Translations under genes and position numbers: made by a program
In this document: positions 1 to 7,707 of the stretch, piece after piece
Numbering within the stretch: the first letter of the stretch is position 1
Layout: every line of letters starts with the position of its first letter
The notes under the pieces: generated by a model
The model's input: only the letters and a program-made list of their open reading frames with translations
What the model was told of the DNA's origin: nothing
Databases searched by the model: none
Assembly: GCA_013002885.1 (NCBI GenBank)
Contig: JABDLS010000099.1
Location: 23,288 to 87,287 of the forward strand
Length of the DNA: 64,000 nt
Reading direction: 5' to 3'
Source of the DNA: Gemmatimonadota bacterium
GTDB taxonomy: Bacteria > Gemmatimonadota > Gemmatimonadetes > Longimicrobiales > Gaopeijiaceae

Positions 1-179
1 CGATGCCGATCCAGTTCTCCATAAAACCGTGAGGTTCGGGTCGTTCGTGTCGATGACGGACCGAAAAGCTATCCGAACCCAGGGACGAGAGCCACCCTCG
101 GCGGGGGTGCGGGGTGGCCCGAGCGTTCGTGGTCGGGGCTCCTTTTTGACTCCGTCCACCGTCGGTTGTCCATTGATGT

Positions 180-674
180 ATGACCGACGAGATCATCGAT
201 CTGACGCGCTACCTGAAACGGGAGCCGACGTCCGACCTGCCCAAGGGGACCATGTCCCTGTGGGGCGCGGATGGAGAGCGGTCGCGGTTCGCACTGCCCC
301 TCTGGCGGATCATCTATCTGGCGCAGGGCGACCGGGCGGTCATTTCGTGGTCCTACACGGAGCGTCAGGCCCGGATGCACCCCTTCGTCGTCCTCGACAT
401 CGCGGCCGATCCTGCCCGGACGGACGTGGACGGAGCGAACGTCCCCAAGTTCGACCCCGACGAAGGACCGTCCCTCATCGATTTCGAGGATGAGGGGATC
501 GTGATCTTCCTGGGTTCCCGGGCGGGCCGCATCTGGACGCTGCTCGTGGATGGTGGCGGTGGAAGGCCGGAGCCCCTGGCTCGACCGGCGAGAGAGGACA
601 TCCTCTTCCTCGCGGGGGAATGCGCAGGCCTGCTCTTCCTGAGGGACCTCGCGGACGACGCGCCGGCCGAATGA
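180..674 (+). CDS. Hypothetical protein, 164 aa
   Basis: I do not recognise this family. It starts at ATG 180 and has no signal peptide or membrane segment. The composition is acidic, with short beta-rich stretches such as residues 30-60 and a hydrophobic run near the end (DILFLAGECAGLLFLRD). It is read as real because of normal high-GC codon use, with no better frame on either strand. It also ends exactly at a strong hairpin shared with the convergent IM30-like gene. The 179 bases upstream hold no gene; they show only a T5 run at 143-147 after an imperfect stem. Function unknown. Confidence 0.7.
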   Translation: MTDEIIDLTRYLKREPTSDLPKGTMSLWGADGERSRFALPLWRIIYLAQGDRAVISWSYTERQARMHPFVVLDIAADPARTDVDGANVPKFDPDEGPSLIDFEDEGIVIFLGSRAGRIWTLLVDGGGGRPEPLARPAREDILFLAGECAGLLFLRDLADDAPAE

Positions 675-708
675 CGGCTAGGCTGGCCGGTAAAGCCGAC
701 TAGCCGTC
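673..708. terminator. Hairpin between convergent genes
   Basis: A perfect 9-bp inverted repeat (GACGGCTAG at 673-681, CTAGCCGTC at 700-708) encloses an 18-nt loop. It spans the stop codons of both convergent genes (TGA 672-674 on plus, TAG 700-702 on minus). There is no long T-run on either side, so it may act as a bidirectional terminator or as a 3'-end stabilising stem. Confidence 0.5.
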
Positions 709-1374
709 GTCGCCCTCCTGCATCCGCCGCTTCAGCTCCTCCAGGGCGGCGTCGACATCGAGCTCTTCAGGCGGCTCGTCGTCGAGTTCCACCCTGAAGT
801 CGGACCGCTCGTCGAAGTCGAAGTCGCTGAAGGCTTCGGCTGCCTCGGCCTCCGCTTCCGTCCCTTCGATCTTGTCGGCCATCCGATCGAGTTCGGCGAA
901 AAGATCGTTCGCCGCCGAAATGCTCTCCCGTGCCCCTGAGCGCCCTGTGGTCGCCTTGAGGGCGGATCGCTTCTCCTTGGCCTCCTCGAACTGACTCATC
1001 ATCCCCTCGAGGGTGGTCCGCCGAAAGGAGAGCTCCTCCTCGAGGGCCGCCACCTTCTTCCGCAACACGTCGCGGTGACCCTCGGCTTTCGCCGAATACT
1101 GCGAGGCCAGCTTCACGGTTTCCTCGTCGTCGATCTCCCGGGCCATGGCTTCTCTGCGCCGAGCCGTAGCGGCGTCTTTCGAGAGCTGCTCGATTTGCTG
1201 GTTGGCCTTCTCGATCTGGTCCTCGAGACCGGCGACGGCTGCTTTCTCGTCGACGATCTCGCTACGCATTCCCACGAGAAGCTTGTCGGCGGCTTCCGAG
1301 ACCTGATCCCGGTTCAACTCCTTGTTGAAGTTGTCGAGCGCCTCTTTGAAGGCGTTTCGCAGATCTTCGAACAT
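700..1374 (-). CDS. PspA/IM30-like coiled-coil protein
   Basis: A 224-residue protein made almost wholly of charged heptad helices, from about residue 5 to 150. An acidic, disordered-looking tail follows, and the last 20 residues (DVDAALEELKRRMQ) form a short helix. Order and length resemble PspA/IM30/Vipp1 proteins, which bind the inner face of the cytoplasmic membrane and protect it under envelope stress. The residue pattern is loose, so a generic coiled-coil protein is possible. An AGGA sits about 8 nt upstream of the ATG. A terminator separates it from the sigma-factor gene upstream, so it is probably transcribed alone. Confidence 0.6.
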   Translation of the reverse strand: MFEDLRNAFKEALDNFNKELNRDQVSEAADKLLVGMRSEIVDEKAAVAGLEDQIEKANQQIEQLSKDAATARRREAMAREIDDEETVKLASQYSAKAEGHRDVLRKKVAALEEELSFRRTTLEGMMSQFEEAKEKRSALKATTGRSGARESISAANDLFAELDRMADKIEGTEAEAEAAEAFSDFDFDERSDFRVELDDEPPEELDVDAALEELKRRMQEGDDG

Positions 1375-1404
1375 CGCGCTGTCCTCGTGGCTCCGGTGCG
1401 AAGC

Positions 1405-1440
1405 AAAAAATCGGGCGGCGACCGGTAGGCCGCCGCCCGA
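1405..1440 (-). terminator. Rho-independent terminator of the sigma-factor gene
   Basis: Read on the minus strand, a perfect 10-bp stem (TCGGGCGGCG with CGCCGCCCGA, 10-nt loop) is followed directly by six T residues (A-run at 1405-1410 on plus). It lies 40 nt after the ECF sigma stop codon and before the IM30-like gene. Confidence 0.85.
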
Positions 1441-1480
1441 CCGTCTACACTCTCGATACGAAAAGAGTGCAGGCGAAGCT

Positions 1481-2110
1481 TCAGTTCAAGAAGGGCTCGA
1501 TCCGCTGCGCGAAGGAGTTGCGTGCGCGATGCAGACGGCTCTTCACCGTTCCCAGGTTCACCCCGGTGATTTCGGAGATCTCCTCATAGCTCTTGCCTTC
1601 GAGTTCCCGAAGGCGGAAGACGAGGCGGTGATGCTCCGGCAGCGTCTGGACGGTGTCCTCGACCAGGCGCTTGAGGTAGCGCTTCCGATAGAGGTCGTCC
1701 GGACGCATGGAGATGTCTTCGAACTGAATGGGCCGATGGTCGTCGTCCCAGTTCCCCGTCAGCTTCTGGAAAAGCACCAACGGGCTGCGAGACCGATTCC
1801 TCAACTCATTCTTGGAGAGGTTCCCGGCGATGGTGTAGACCCACGTCGAAAACTTCTTCGACGTGTCGAAACGGTGCAGGTGCCGCGTGACACGAATGAA
1901 GGCCTCCTGCACCAGATCCTGGGCCCGATCCGAATCACCCGTCTTTCGGGTGATGAAATGGACGAGGCGATCCCGATAGCGGTCATACAGGCGCTGAAAG
2001 GCGCCTGGCCGTCCTTCGAGATGTGCGGTGACCAACTCCTCGTCGGACAGGTCCTCGAGGGGGCGTTCCGCTAATGACTGGCTCACGTTCTCAGGAGTTG
2101 CGTTGACCAT
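1481..2110 (-). CDS. ECF-type RNA polymerase sigma factor (sigma-70 family)
   Basis: A 209-residue sigma factor. Region 2 spans about residues 37-105, including the core-binding segment DLVQEAFIRV (65-74) and the -10 recognition helix around W90-N98. Region 4 (about 145-200) ends in the helix-turn-helix GTVKSRLHRAR (187-197). Region 3 is absent, as expected for ECF/SigW-like factors. It directs RNA polymerase to an unknown regulon. No anti-sigma gene adjoins it: downstream is a terminator then an IM30-like gene, and upstream is an E1 alpha gene. The start is supported by AAGGTGA 7 nt before the ATG. Confidence 0.93.
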   Translation of the reverse strand: MVNATPENVSQSLAERPLEDLSDEELVTAHLEGRPGAFQRLYDRYRDRLVHFITRKTGDSDRAQDLVQEAFIRVTRHLHRFDTSKKFSTWVYTIAGNLSKNELRNRSRSPLVLFQKLTGNWDDDHRPIQFEDISMRPDDLYRKRYLKRLVEDTVQTLPEHHRLVFRLRELEGKSYEEISEITGVNLGTVKSRLHRARNSFAQRIEPFLN

Positions 2111-2176
2111 TTGTGGGTCACCTTTTTCCGAGTTGTCGGAGCCAAGCGCGATACAGATCCGAGATACTTGACATGT

Positions 2177-2204
2177 AAGATATCGAAGTGGGCGGGCCTT
2201 ACAA
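2177..2204 (-). promoter_or_regulatory. Candidate promoter of the sigma-factor gene
   Basis: On the minus strand TTGTAA (2199-2204) and TATCTT (2177-2182) are separated by 16 nt, about 65 nt upstream of the sigma-factor ATG. The fit to the sigma-70 consensus is only moderate. A TTGACA on the opposite strand at 2168-2173 has no matching -10. Confidence 0.35.
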
Positions 2205-2221
2205 GACGTCGCGGGAGAGTG

Positions 2222-3349
2222 TTACTCGATGACGACCGGGCGGTGCTCGAGGCCGACGAGGGTCCCTCCCTCGGAGAACCCTTTGTAGAGGGCGTGCTCC
2301 GGTGGGGGGACACGATCCTTGGACTCCAGAGCTTCTGTGGCGGCGGCCTCCATTTCCTCCGTGACCTCGGTATCGATGCGGTCCAGTACATCGCTTTTCA
2401 CGCCGCGCCTACCCAGATAAGCCTCGAACAGTCCCACGGGATCCCGCCGACCCCACGCCGCGAAAAGCTCGGTCGGGAAGGTGTCCCGTGCTTCGCGCTC
2501 ATCGTGGGTCGCGTGCCCCCCCATTCGAAACGTGTCGGCGACGATGGCCGCCGGCCCGTGGCCCGACCGACAGCGCTCGGCGGCGATGCGTGTGGCCGCG
2601 TAGACGTCGAGGACGTTGTTGCCGTCGCAGCTCCAGGCGTCGATACCGTACATGGCTGGCCATGCGTGGATGTCGCCGACGCCGTGCATCTCAGCGGGCG
2701 TACCCAGGGCGACCTGATTGTTCTGGATGACGAAGATGACGGGGAGGCTCTGCACCGCAGCCAGGTTCATTCCCTCATGGCATGCGGCGCACTTGGTGGC
2801 TCCATCGCCGATCCAGGTCATGGCCACTCGTTGCTCGCCCCGATTGCGAAAGGAGAGAGCGACGCCCGCCACGATGGTCACACTGGTGCCCATGTGACTG
2901 ATGGGCTGGATGATCCCGCTGCCCATGTCACCGATGTGGAGATCGCGTCCCTCGCTCGGCGAGTCGGACGTGGCAAGGTATCCCCGGAACATGTCTGCCA
3001 GGGGCATGCCCATCATATGGAGGGCCCCGGCGTTGCGGATCATGGGGGAGACGACGTCGACGTCGGGATCCAGTGCCCGAACGTTGCCCACGGTGACCGC
3101 TTCCTCGCCCGTGCCCAACCAGGCCTTGGAGATGACGCCGGTTCGAACCCAACGCTTGAGGCCGATGTCGTGGAGGCGTGTGCGGAGGAGGTCCCGGTAG
3201 ATGGCGAGGAGCTCCGCCTCGTCGAGGCCGGTGACGATGCGGGTCCGCTCGGGATCGTCCCCGAGGGTGCGCTCGTAAGCGTCGACGAGCTCCGGATCGG
3301 GCGTCCAGTCGACGTATTCGGGCGGATCGAAGGCCGGATATCGCTTCAT
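2222..3349 (-). CDS. Thiamine-diphosphate dehydrogenase E1 alpha subunit (pyruvate / branched-chain 2-oxoacid type)
   Basis: A 375-residue E1 alpha of a 2-oxoacid dehydrogenase complex, which decarboxylates a 2-oxoacid on thiamine diphosphate and passes the acyl group to lipoyl-E2. The GTGEEAVTVG segment (79-88) and the GDG...N thiamine-diphosphate motif (G181-D-G to N210) are present. The usual YR substrate loop reads MIRNAG here (about 103-108). No E1 beta, E2 or E3 gene lies nearby, so it is an orphan subunit in this window and its substrate cannot be read from context. It is transcribed divergently from the V4R-like gene. No strong ribosome binding site is visible before the ATG at 3349. 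Confidence 0.85.
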   Translation of the reverse strand: MKRYPAFDPPEYVDWTPDPELVDAYERTLGDDPERTRIVTGLDEAELLAIYRDLLRTRLHDIGLKRWVRTGVISKAWLGTGEEAVTVGNVRALDPDVDVVSPMIRNAGALHMMGMPLADMFRGYLATSDSPSEGRDLHIGDMGSGIIQPISHMGTSVTIVAGVALSFRNRGEQRVAMTWIGDGATKCAACHEGMNLAAVQSLPVIFVIQNNQVALGTPAEMHGVGDIHAWPAMYGIDAWSCDGNNVLDVYAATRIAAERCRSGHGPAAIVADTFRMGGHATHDEREARDTFPTELFAAWGRRDPVGLFEAYLGRRGVKSDVLDRIDTEVTEEMEAAATEALESKDRVPPPEHALYKGFSEGGTLVGLEHRPVVIE

Positions 3350-3664
3350 TACGGCAATCTAATCAAGTCGCCGGAATCGGGCGGCCGACACGGAAAGAGA
3401 AACGGGGGAGGCGAAGGGTCTCAGCGGCACGAAGAACCAGCCCCCCCAGGGTGGGCCACCGAGATTGCCTCCACACTCCCCCGTCAGAGTCGACCGTAGC
3501 CGACGCCCTCTATTTACTAGGCCTTCCGACAGGTGTCACTCTCAATTTGGTACGTTTCCCAAATTCGTTCCCTTCGCCTTGTCGACACGTTGATTGACGG
3601 GCCGCTCCATTCGAGATTACGCCGTCGGCGCCGTAGCCTTTCACCCTCCCCTCGCTGAGCCCAC
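3350..3664. other. 315-bp divergent intergenic region
   Basis: A non-coding stretch between the minus-strand E1 alpha gene and the plus-strand V4R-like gene. It is less GC-rich than its surroundings in its middle part (about 3515-3580), as expected for a promoter region, and contains the inverted repeat described separately. I see no convincing small gene in it. Confidence 0.6.
3544..3565. promoter_or_regulatory. Inverted repeat, candidate operator
   Basis: AATTTGG (3544-3550) and CCAAATT (3559-3565) form a perfect 7-bp inverted repeat with an 8-nt spacer, in an AT-rich patch of the divergent intergenic region. The geometry suits a dimeric regulator, but no regulator gene adjoins it. It is about 100 bp upstream of the V4R-like/bcp pair and 195 bp upstream of the E1 alpha gene. 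Confidence 0.4.
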
Positions 3665-4372
3665 GTGACAGATCCTGATTCGGCCGCAGCGGCCAACGGG
3701 CCACGTCGAGTCCAGGCGGTCGTAGCGCTCAGGCTGCTGGAGGCGATGAGGGACATGGATCTGCCGCAGGAGCTTCTCGAGGATGAGGACCCCGCCCAGA
3801 CGATCCCGCGGCGTTTCGGCCTCAGCGATGTGGTGGAACGGCAGATCCGATCGTACAAGAATGACGTTCGGAAGCGGGTGCGCCTCACGGACCAGGAGAT
3901 CGAGGGTCTTTTCCGGTTCGTCATTCGCCGCCCCGACAGCTCGGCCGTCTTTCGGCGAGTGGGTCGACTCCTCGCGGAACGGCAGCGGTCGTCGCGGTGG
4001 ATGCGGTATCTACCCCGCGCCGCGCAGTACGCCGTCGCCAGGTCCAGGGCCCGGCGGCGGTTGAAGCGTCTTTTCGGGCGACCCGTCGGAGGGTTCGGTC
4101 GTGGTCCCTTCGTCGTGGAGGGACGTGCCCACGTCTTCCACGACGTGGACCCCAGCGGCGACGCGTGCGAACTCGTGTCCGGCTTCGGTAAGGAGACCCT
4201 CGAACAGACCCTAGGCGGCTCGGCTCGCGTGACCCACACCCTCTGCCAGGGTCGTGGTGACGATCTCTGCCGTTGGGAGGGGGAACTGGTCAAGCCTAGG
4301 GCCACCGTCGCGGAGGAGGGCCTCACCCCTGCTCCAGACGGAGGGGCCGTGAGCGGATCATCCGGGCCATGA
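3665..4372 (+). CDS. V4R-like domain protein, 235 aa
   Basis: The N-terminal half (20-135) is helical and rich in Arg, with an RFGLSDVVERQI segment. The C-terminal part (about 148-208) resembles the end of a V4R (4-vinyl reductase/ligand-binding) domain: DACELVSGFGKETLEQTLGG, then C194 and C202 in a C-x7-C-R-W arrangement. In V4R proteins such cysteines can bind metal, and the domain senses small hydrophobic ligands. The start is GTG at 3665. The stop overlaps the bcp start in ATGA, so the two genes are translationally coupled. That suggests a sensing or redox role beside a peroxidase. The family call is inference from the motif. Confidence 0.55.
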   Translation: MTDPDSAAAANGPRRVQAVVALRLLEAMRDMDLPQELLEDEDPAQTIPRRFGLSDVVERQIRSYKNDVRKRVRLTDQEIEGLFRFVIRRPDSSAVFRRVGRLLAERQRSSRWMRYLPRAAQYAVARSRARRRLKRLFGRPVGGFGRGPFVVEGRAHVFHDVDPSGDACELVSGFGKETLEQTLGGSARVTHTLCQGRGDDLCRWEGELVKPRATVAEEGLTPAPDGGAVSGSSGP

Positions 4373-4809
4373 AGGCACCGGCGGAGGGCGAGGCCGCGCC
4401 AGACTTCACGCTCGACTCCGATTCGGGTGGATCGATCACCCTGTCGGGGCTCCGGGGAAGTAAAGTCGTGCTCTACTTCTACCCCCGCGACGACACCCCG
4501 GGCTGTACCGTCCAGGCGTGCGACTTCCGGGATGCGCTGCCCCGATTCGACGGTGTCGGTGCCGTGGTCCTCGGCGTCTCCACGGACAATGTGGTTTCGC
4601 ACGGGGCCTTCCGTGCGAAATACGACCTCAACTTCCCTCTTCTCGCCGATGTCGAGGGCTCGGTGTGCGACGCTTACGCCGTCCGGGCGGGGGGACGGAT
4701 CCAGCGGAGCACCTTCCTCATCGACCAAGAGGGAGTCATCCAGAGAGTATGGCGGGGGGTCTCGGCCCAGGGCCACGCGGACATGCTGGCTGAAGCGTTG
4801 GGGGCCTGA
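4369..4809 (+). CDS. bcp: Thioredoxin-dependent thiol peroxidase, Bcp/PrxQ family
   Basis: A 146-residue peroxiredoxin that reduces hydrogen peroxide and organic hydroperoxides using thioredoxin. The active-site motif DDTPGCTVQACDFRD places the peroxidatic Cys at 46 and the resolving Cys at 51, the two-Cys PrxQ pattern. FYPRD upstream and GVSTDNVVSHGAF downstream are typical. Length matches the family. It overlaps the upstream V4R-like gene by 4 nt and faces the convergent CoA-binding gene 11 nt away. Confidence 0.93.
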   Translation: MKAPAEGEAAPDFTLDSDSGGSITLSGLRGSKVVLYFYPRDDTPGCTVQACDFRDALPRFDGVGAVVLGVSTDNVVSHGAFRAKYDLNFPLLADVEGSVCDAYAVRAGGRIQRSTFLIDQEGVIQRVWRGVSAQGHADMLAEALGA

Positions 4810-4820
4810 AGCTCGCGGAG

Positions 4821-5423
4821 CTACGCCATCAGCACCCGGTGTACCCTGAAGATGCAGAGATCCTGCACGACGATTCTTCCGCGGATGCGTGCGTCGAGAA
4901 CCTCCTCTTCCGACCGAACGCCGGTCTGAAGCCAGATGGATGGCTCCTCTTTTCGGCGAACAGCTTCGCGCACGAACGGGCCGGCTTCTTCCGAGGGCCG
5001 GAAAATCAGCACCAGGTCCACCGGCTCTTCGACCTCGCTCAGGGTGGCGTAGGACCTCCTTCCGAGCAGCCGGTCGGCGTGGGGATTCACCGGGATGACG
5101 TCGAAGCCCTTCGCAGCCAGGTACGAGGGTACGCGCCGCGCCGGCTTCTCCAGATTCCTGGAGAGACCGACGACCGCAATGGTCTGCGCGTTGGTGAGCA
5201 ATTCGACAAGGCGTTCGGCCGGCGGGTTGTCCGGGTCCGACGACTCGTCGAGGAGGCGCTCGAGCTCCACGAGAGTATTCACGAGGCGGCGAGCTTGGGG
5301 GGCTCCGTCCGATCCCGCAACCACCCGTCCGGACACACTGGCTCGCGTTCGGCGGATCCCCGGAGAGGCAGCCGGGATATCCATGTTCGCGTGGGAGCAG
5401 GCACCGACCCCGCCGCCCCTCAT
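4821..5423 (-). CDS. CoA-binding domain protein (YccU/CoA_binding_2 family)
   Basis: A Rossmann-type nucleotide-binding protein. The glycine-rich TIAVVGLSRNLEKPARRV is followed by GFDVIPVNPHADRLLG, the usual start of CoA_binding_2 domains. The C-terminal half (FVREAVRRKEEPSIWLQTGV) completes the fold. Proteins of this family bind CoA; their cellular role is not well defined. The open frame is 200 residues, but its first 47 have a composition unlike the family. A GTG at 5280-5282, giving VNTLVELERLL, is a likely true start, leaving about 153 residues. Confidence 0.8.
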   Translation of the reverse strand: MRGGGVGACSHANMDIPAASPGIRRTRASVSGRVVAGSDGAPQARRLVNTLVELERLLDESSDPDNPPAERLVELLTNAQTIAVVGLSRNLEKPARRVPSYLAAKGFDVIPVNPHADRLLGRRSYATLSEVEEPVDLVLIFRPSEEAGPFVREAVRRKEEPSIWLQTGVRSEEEVLDARIRGRIVVQDLCIFRVHRVLMA

Positions 5424-5446
5424 CGCTGTGAACTTCCGGGAACGCC

Positions 5447-6331
5447 ATGGATCCGATTCTGATCGTCGTCGTCGTCATCGCCTTGCTTGTGGGCGCCGGT
5501 ACCGGGTTCGTGCTCGGCCGGGGGTCTGGCCGCGCCTCCGCCCTCGATGAAGGGCGGGCTGCAGGCCTCAGCGAAGGGCGGAAGGCCGGAACGGAGGAGG
5601 GCCGCAGGATGGGAGAGGAGGCGGGCCGCCGGCTAGGCCTCGAGGAGGGGGAGAGGGCGGGAGCCGAGGCCGCTCGGAAGGAGGGTTTCGACGAGGGTGT
5701 CGCCCACACGCGACGAGGAGAGCGTGACGCTGCCCTCCGCGAAGCCATCGGACGCGTCTCGACGTTCCTCCATTCCCAGGTGCGCGCCCCTCTGGCCGGA
5801 GCCGGCGAGGCCAGCGACGAGGTCGAGCTTCGGGAGCGGATCGAGCGTGCCCTGGGCTCCCTGGAGGATCTCGACTTCTTCATTACCGAGACAGGAGTCG
5901 CGCGGCAGGGCGCCGATCTGGCCAAGCTCGCCCAGTCCGTGTCCCGGGAGTTCGCAGGGGATCACGACGTGGCCGTGCGGGTCATGCTGGGCCAGCCCAC
6001 GGTGAGGGCAGAGGTAAACTCACAGGCGATCATGGACGCCCTCTACTTGATACTCCACAATGCCGCCCGCTTCGGAGACGGCAACACGGTCGACCTTACG
6101 GTGGAGCAGGCCGGGAGCCAGGCGAAGATCACGGTGCGGGACCGGGGCCCCGGTTTCTCCGAGGAGGCTTTCAAGCGCGCCTTCGACCCCTTCTACTCCA
6201 CTTCCGACGAGGGCTTGGGTCTCGGTCTTCCCCACGCCAGGCAGGTCGTCGAGGAGATGGGCGGAGCCATCGAGCTCAGGAACATGCCCGATGGCGGAGC
6301 GGAGGTAGAGGTGTCGCTACCGGTCTCGTGA
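5447..6331 (+). CDS. Membrane-anchored histidine-kinase-like protein
   Basis: 294 residues. One membrane segment (4-25) is followed by an extended charged linker of EGRxxG-type repeats (about 34-92). Next comes an H-box-like HSQVRAPL with His109, then an ATP-binding HATPase_c domain with N box NAARFG, G1 DRGPGF, F box FDPFYS and G2 GLGLGL. It would autophosphorylate on His and pass the phosphate to a response regulator, but none is encoded nearby, so it is an orphan. The short sensor region has no PAS or HAMP domain. It ends convergent with, and overlapping by 15 nt, the EamA gene. Confidence 0.8.
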   Translation: MDPILIVVVVIALLVGAGTGFVLGRGSGRASALDEGRAAGLSEGRKAGTEEGRRMGEEAGRRLGLEEGERAGAEAARKEGFDEGVAHTRRGERDAALREAIGRVSTFLHSQVRAPLAGAGEASDEVELRERIERALGSLEDLDFFITETGVARQGADLAKLAQSVSREFAGDHDVAVRVMLGQPTVRAEVNSQAIMDALYLILHNAARFGDGNTVDLTVEQAGSQAKITVRDRGPGFSEEAFKRAFDPFYSTSDEGLGLGLPHARQVVEEMGGAIELRNMPDGGAEVEVSLPVS

Positions 6332-7258
6332 TGATCGTCGGGCCGTGAAGCCGACACCCGCCACTCCAGCGGCCACCAGGGCGATACCCATCCATCCCAG
6401 GGGCGACAGCCCCTGAGAGAGGAGAAGGGTGGCGAGCACCCCGGCCACGACCGGTTCGATGGCCGTCGCGATGGAGGCTCTGCTGGCGTCGATGCGCGAC
6501 AGGGCGTCGAAGAAGAGAAAGTGGGCCACCGCGATGGTGAGGACAGCGAAGGCCAGGAGGACGAGCCACGCCGTGGATGACCCCGGCCAGACCACGGGAC
6601 CCGACATGAAGGGGAGCGCCATGGCCAGGAAGGCGACGGACCCGGCCGTGCTGTATGCCACCGTCCGGAGGGCGCCGTAGCGGGGAGCCGCGAATCGACC
6701 GAAGAGCGTGTACGTGCCGTACGACACGCCGGCCAGGACCCCCCAGGCCACACCGCTGTTTCCGAAGGTCGCGGTCACCTCCTCTGCTCCGAGCACCGAG
6801 ATCCAGACACCCGTGAGGGTCACGACGAGAAGAGCGATCCGGGTCCTGTCCGGCCATTCGCCGAGCAAGGGACCCGACGCGGCCGCGACGACGGCCGGTG
6901 CAAGGTAGAGGAGGGCTACCGTGGAGGGCACGCCCACGGCGTCGGTGGACAGCTGGTAGGCAAGCTGGAAGACGCCGATGGCCAGCCCCCCGCCCAGCGA
7001 CAGAATGACGAAGCCACGGAGGTCGAGAAGGAGGCTTCGGCCGCCGCGCACGACCAGGATCCCGAGGACCAGGACGACGCCTCCTACCAAGGGGCGAAGG
7101 AGGGCCAGACTCTCCGGGGGGACACCGAGGCGGAAGAGGTTGACCGCGAAGATCCCCGATGAGCCCCAGAGCGAGGCGGCCAGAACCGCCTCGAAGTACC
7201 CCACGAGGACGCCTCGGTCGGGGCTCTGGGGGCCGGACCTCGTGGCCTCTCGGGTCAC
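6317..7258 (-). CDS. EamA/DMT-family membrane transporter
   Basis: A 313-residue protein with about ten hydrophobic helices in two EamA repeats. The first begins VGYFEAVLAASLWGSSGIF and the second GVAWGVLAGVSYGTYTLFGRF. Such proteins export or exchange metabolites; the substrate is unknown. A longer frame reaches 7324. The GTG at 7256-7258 is preferred because it overlaps the stop of the DUF420 gene in GTGA, a coupling arrangement that puts it third in the ctaA operon. Confidence 0.85.
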   Translation of the reverse strand: MTREATRSGPQSPDRGVLVGYFEAVLAASLWGSSGIFAVNLFRLGVPPESLALLRPLVGGVVLVLGILVVRGGRSLLLDLRGFVILSLGGGLAIGVFQLAYQLSTDAVGVPSTVALLYLAPAVVAAASGPLLGEWPDRTRIALLVVTLTGVWISVLGAEEVTATFGNSGVAWGVLAGVSYGTYTLFGRFAAPRYGALRTVAYSTAGSVAFLAMALPFMSGPVVWPGSSTAWLVLLAFAVLTIAVAHFLFFDALSRIDASRASIATAIEPVVAGVLATLLLSQGLSPLGWMGIALVAAGVAGVGFTARRSSRDR

Positions 7259-7692
7259 GCGTATCCGTAGATCTGGTAGAGGAGGATGTAGACCAACAGG
7301 CCGGTGATGGAAACGTAGGCCCACACTGGGAAGACGAATCGAGCGAGTCGCTTGTGCTCGGCGAAGCGCTCCTTTCGTACGAGCCAGAGCAGGCGGAGCA
7401 CGAAGGGGAGAACCAGTACGGCGAGGATCATGTGCGAAACCAGCACGGTGAGGTAGACCGTCCGGGCCAGCCCCTCACCGGCGAACTCATGGGTCCCGGT
7501 GAGCGCGACCCGGGCGAGGTAGAAGACCAGAAAGAGAGCCGAGGCGCCCACCGCGGTGAGCATGGCTCTCTTGTGGTTGTCGATGACTTTTCGGCGAATG
7601 AAGTAGAAGCCTGAGAACAAGGCCACTGCGCTCATGGCGTTGAGGCTCGCGTTCACCATGGCGAGCATGTCGCCCACTTCCGTCGTGTTCAT
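7255..7692 (-). CDS. DUF420 membrane protein (CtaM/YozB-like)
   Basis: 145 residues with four membrane helices (about 10-32, 43-63, 76-103, 117-140) and conserved histidines in the motifs NHKRAM, SHMILA and EHKRLAR. DUF420 proteins occur beside cytochrome oxidase assembly genes, and the firmicute member CtaM is needed for a functional aa3 oxidase. Its position 15 nt after ctaA supports a role in heme-copper oxidase maturation. It is coupled to the downstream transporter by a GTGA overlap. Confidence 0.85.
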   Translation of the reverse strand: MNTTEVGDMLAMVNASLNAMSAVALFSGFYFIRRKVIDNHKRAMLTAVGASALFLVFYLARVALTGTHEFAGEGLARTVYLTVLVSHMILAVLVLPFVLRLLWLVRKERFAEHKRLARFVFPVWAYVSITGLLVYILLYQIYGYA

Positions 7693-7707
7693 GGAGGGTG
7701 GTCCCGC

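Noticed and set aside
1..179. A terminator of an upstream gene (stem at 116-139, T5 at 143-147)
   Set aside because: The stem is imperfect with a mismatch and only five paired bases, too weak to call.
3140..3150. GGTTCGAACCC, resembling a tRNA T-loop
   Set aside because: It is inside the E1 alpha coding sequence, with no acceptor stem or anticodon arm around it.
5540..5720. A DNA tandem repeat array
   Set aside because: The periodicity is a coding effect of the EGR/GxxEG linker of the kinase-like protein, with no exact DNA repeats.
3517..5925. An 802-codon open frame on the minus strand
   Set aside because: It runs antisense through the V4R-like, bcp and kinase-like genes, is rich in Arg/Ser/Pro, and has no recognisable domain. 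It is a high-GC shadow.
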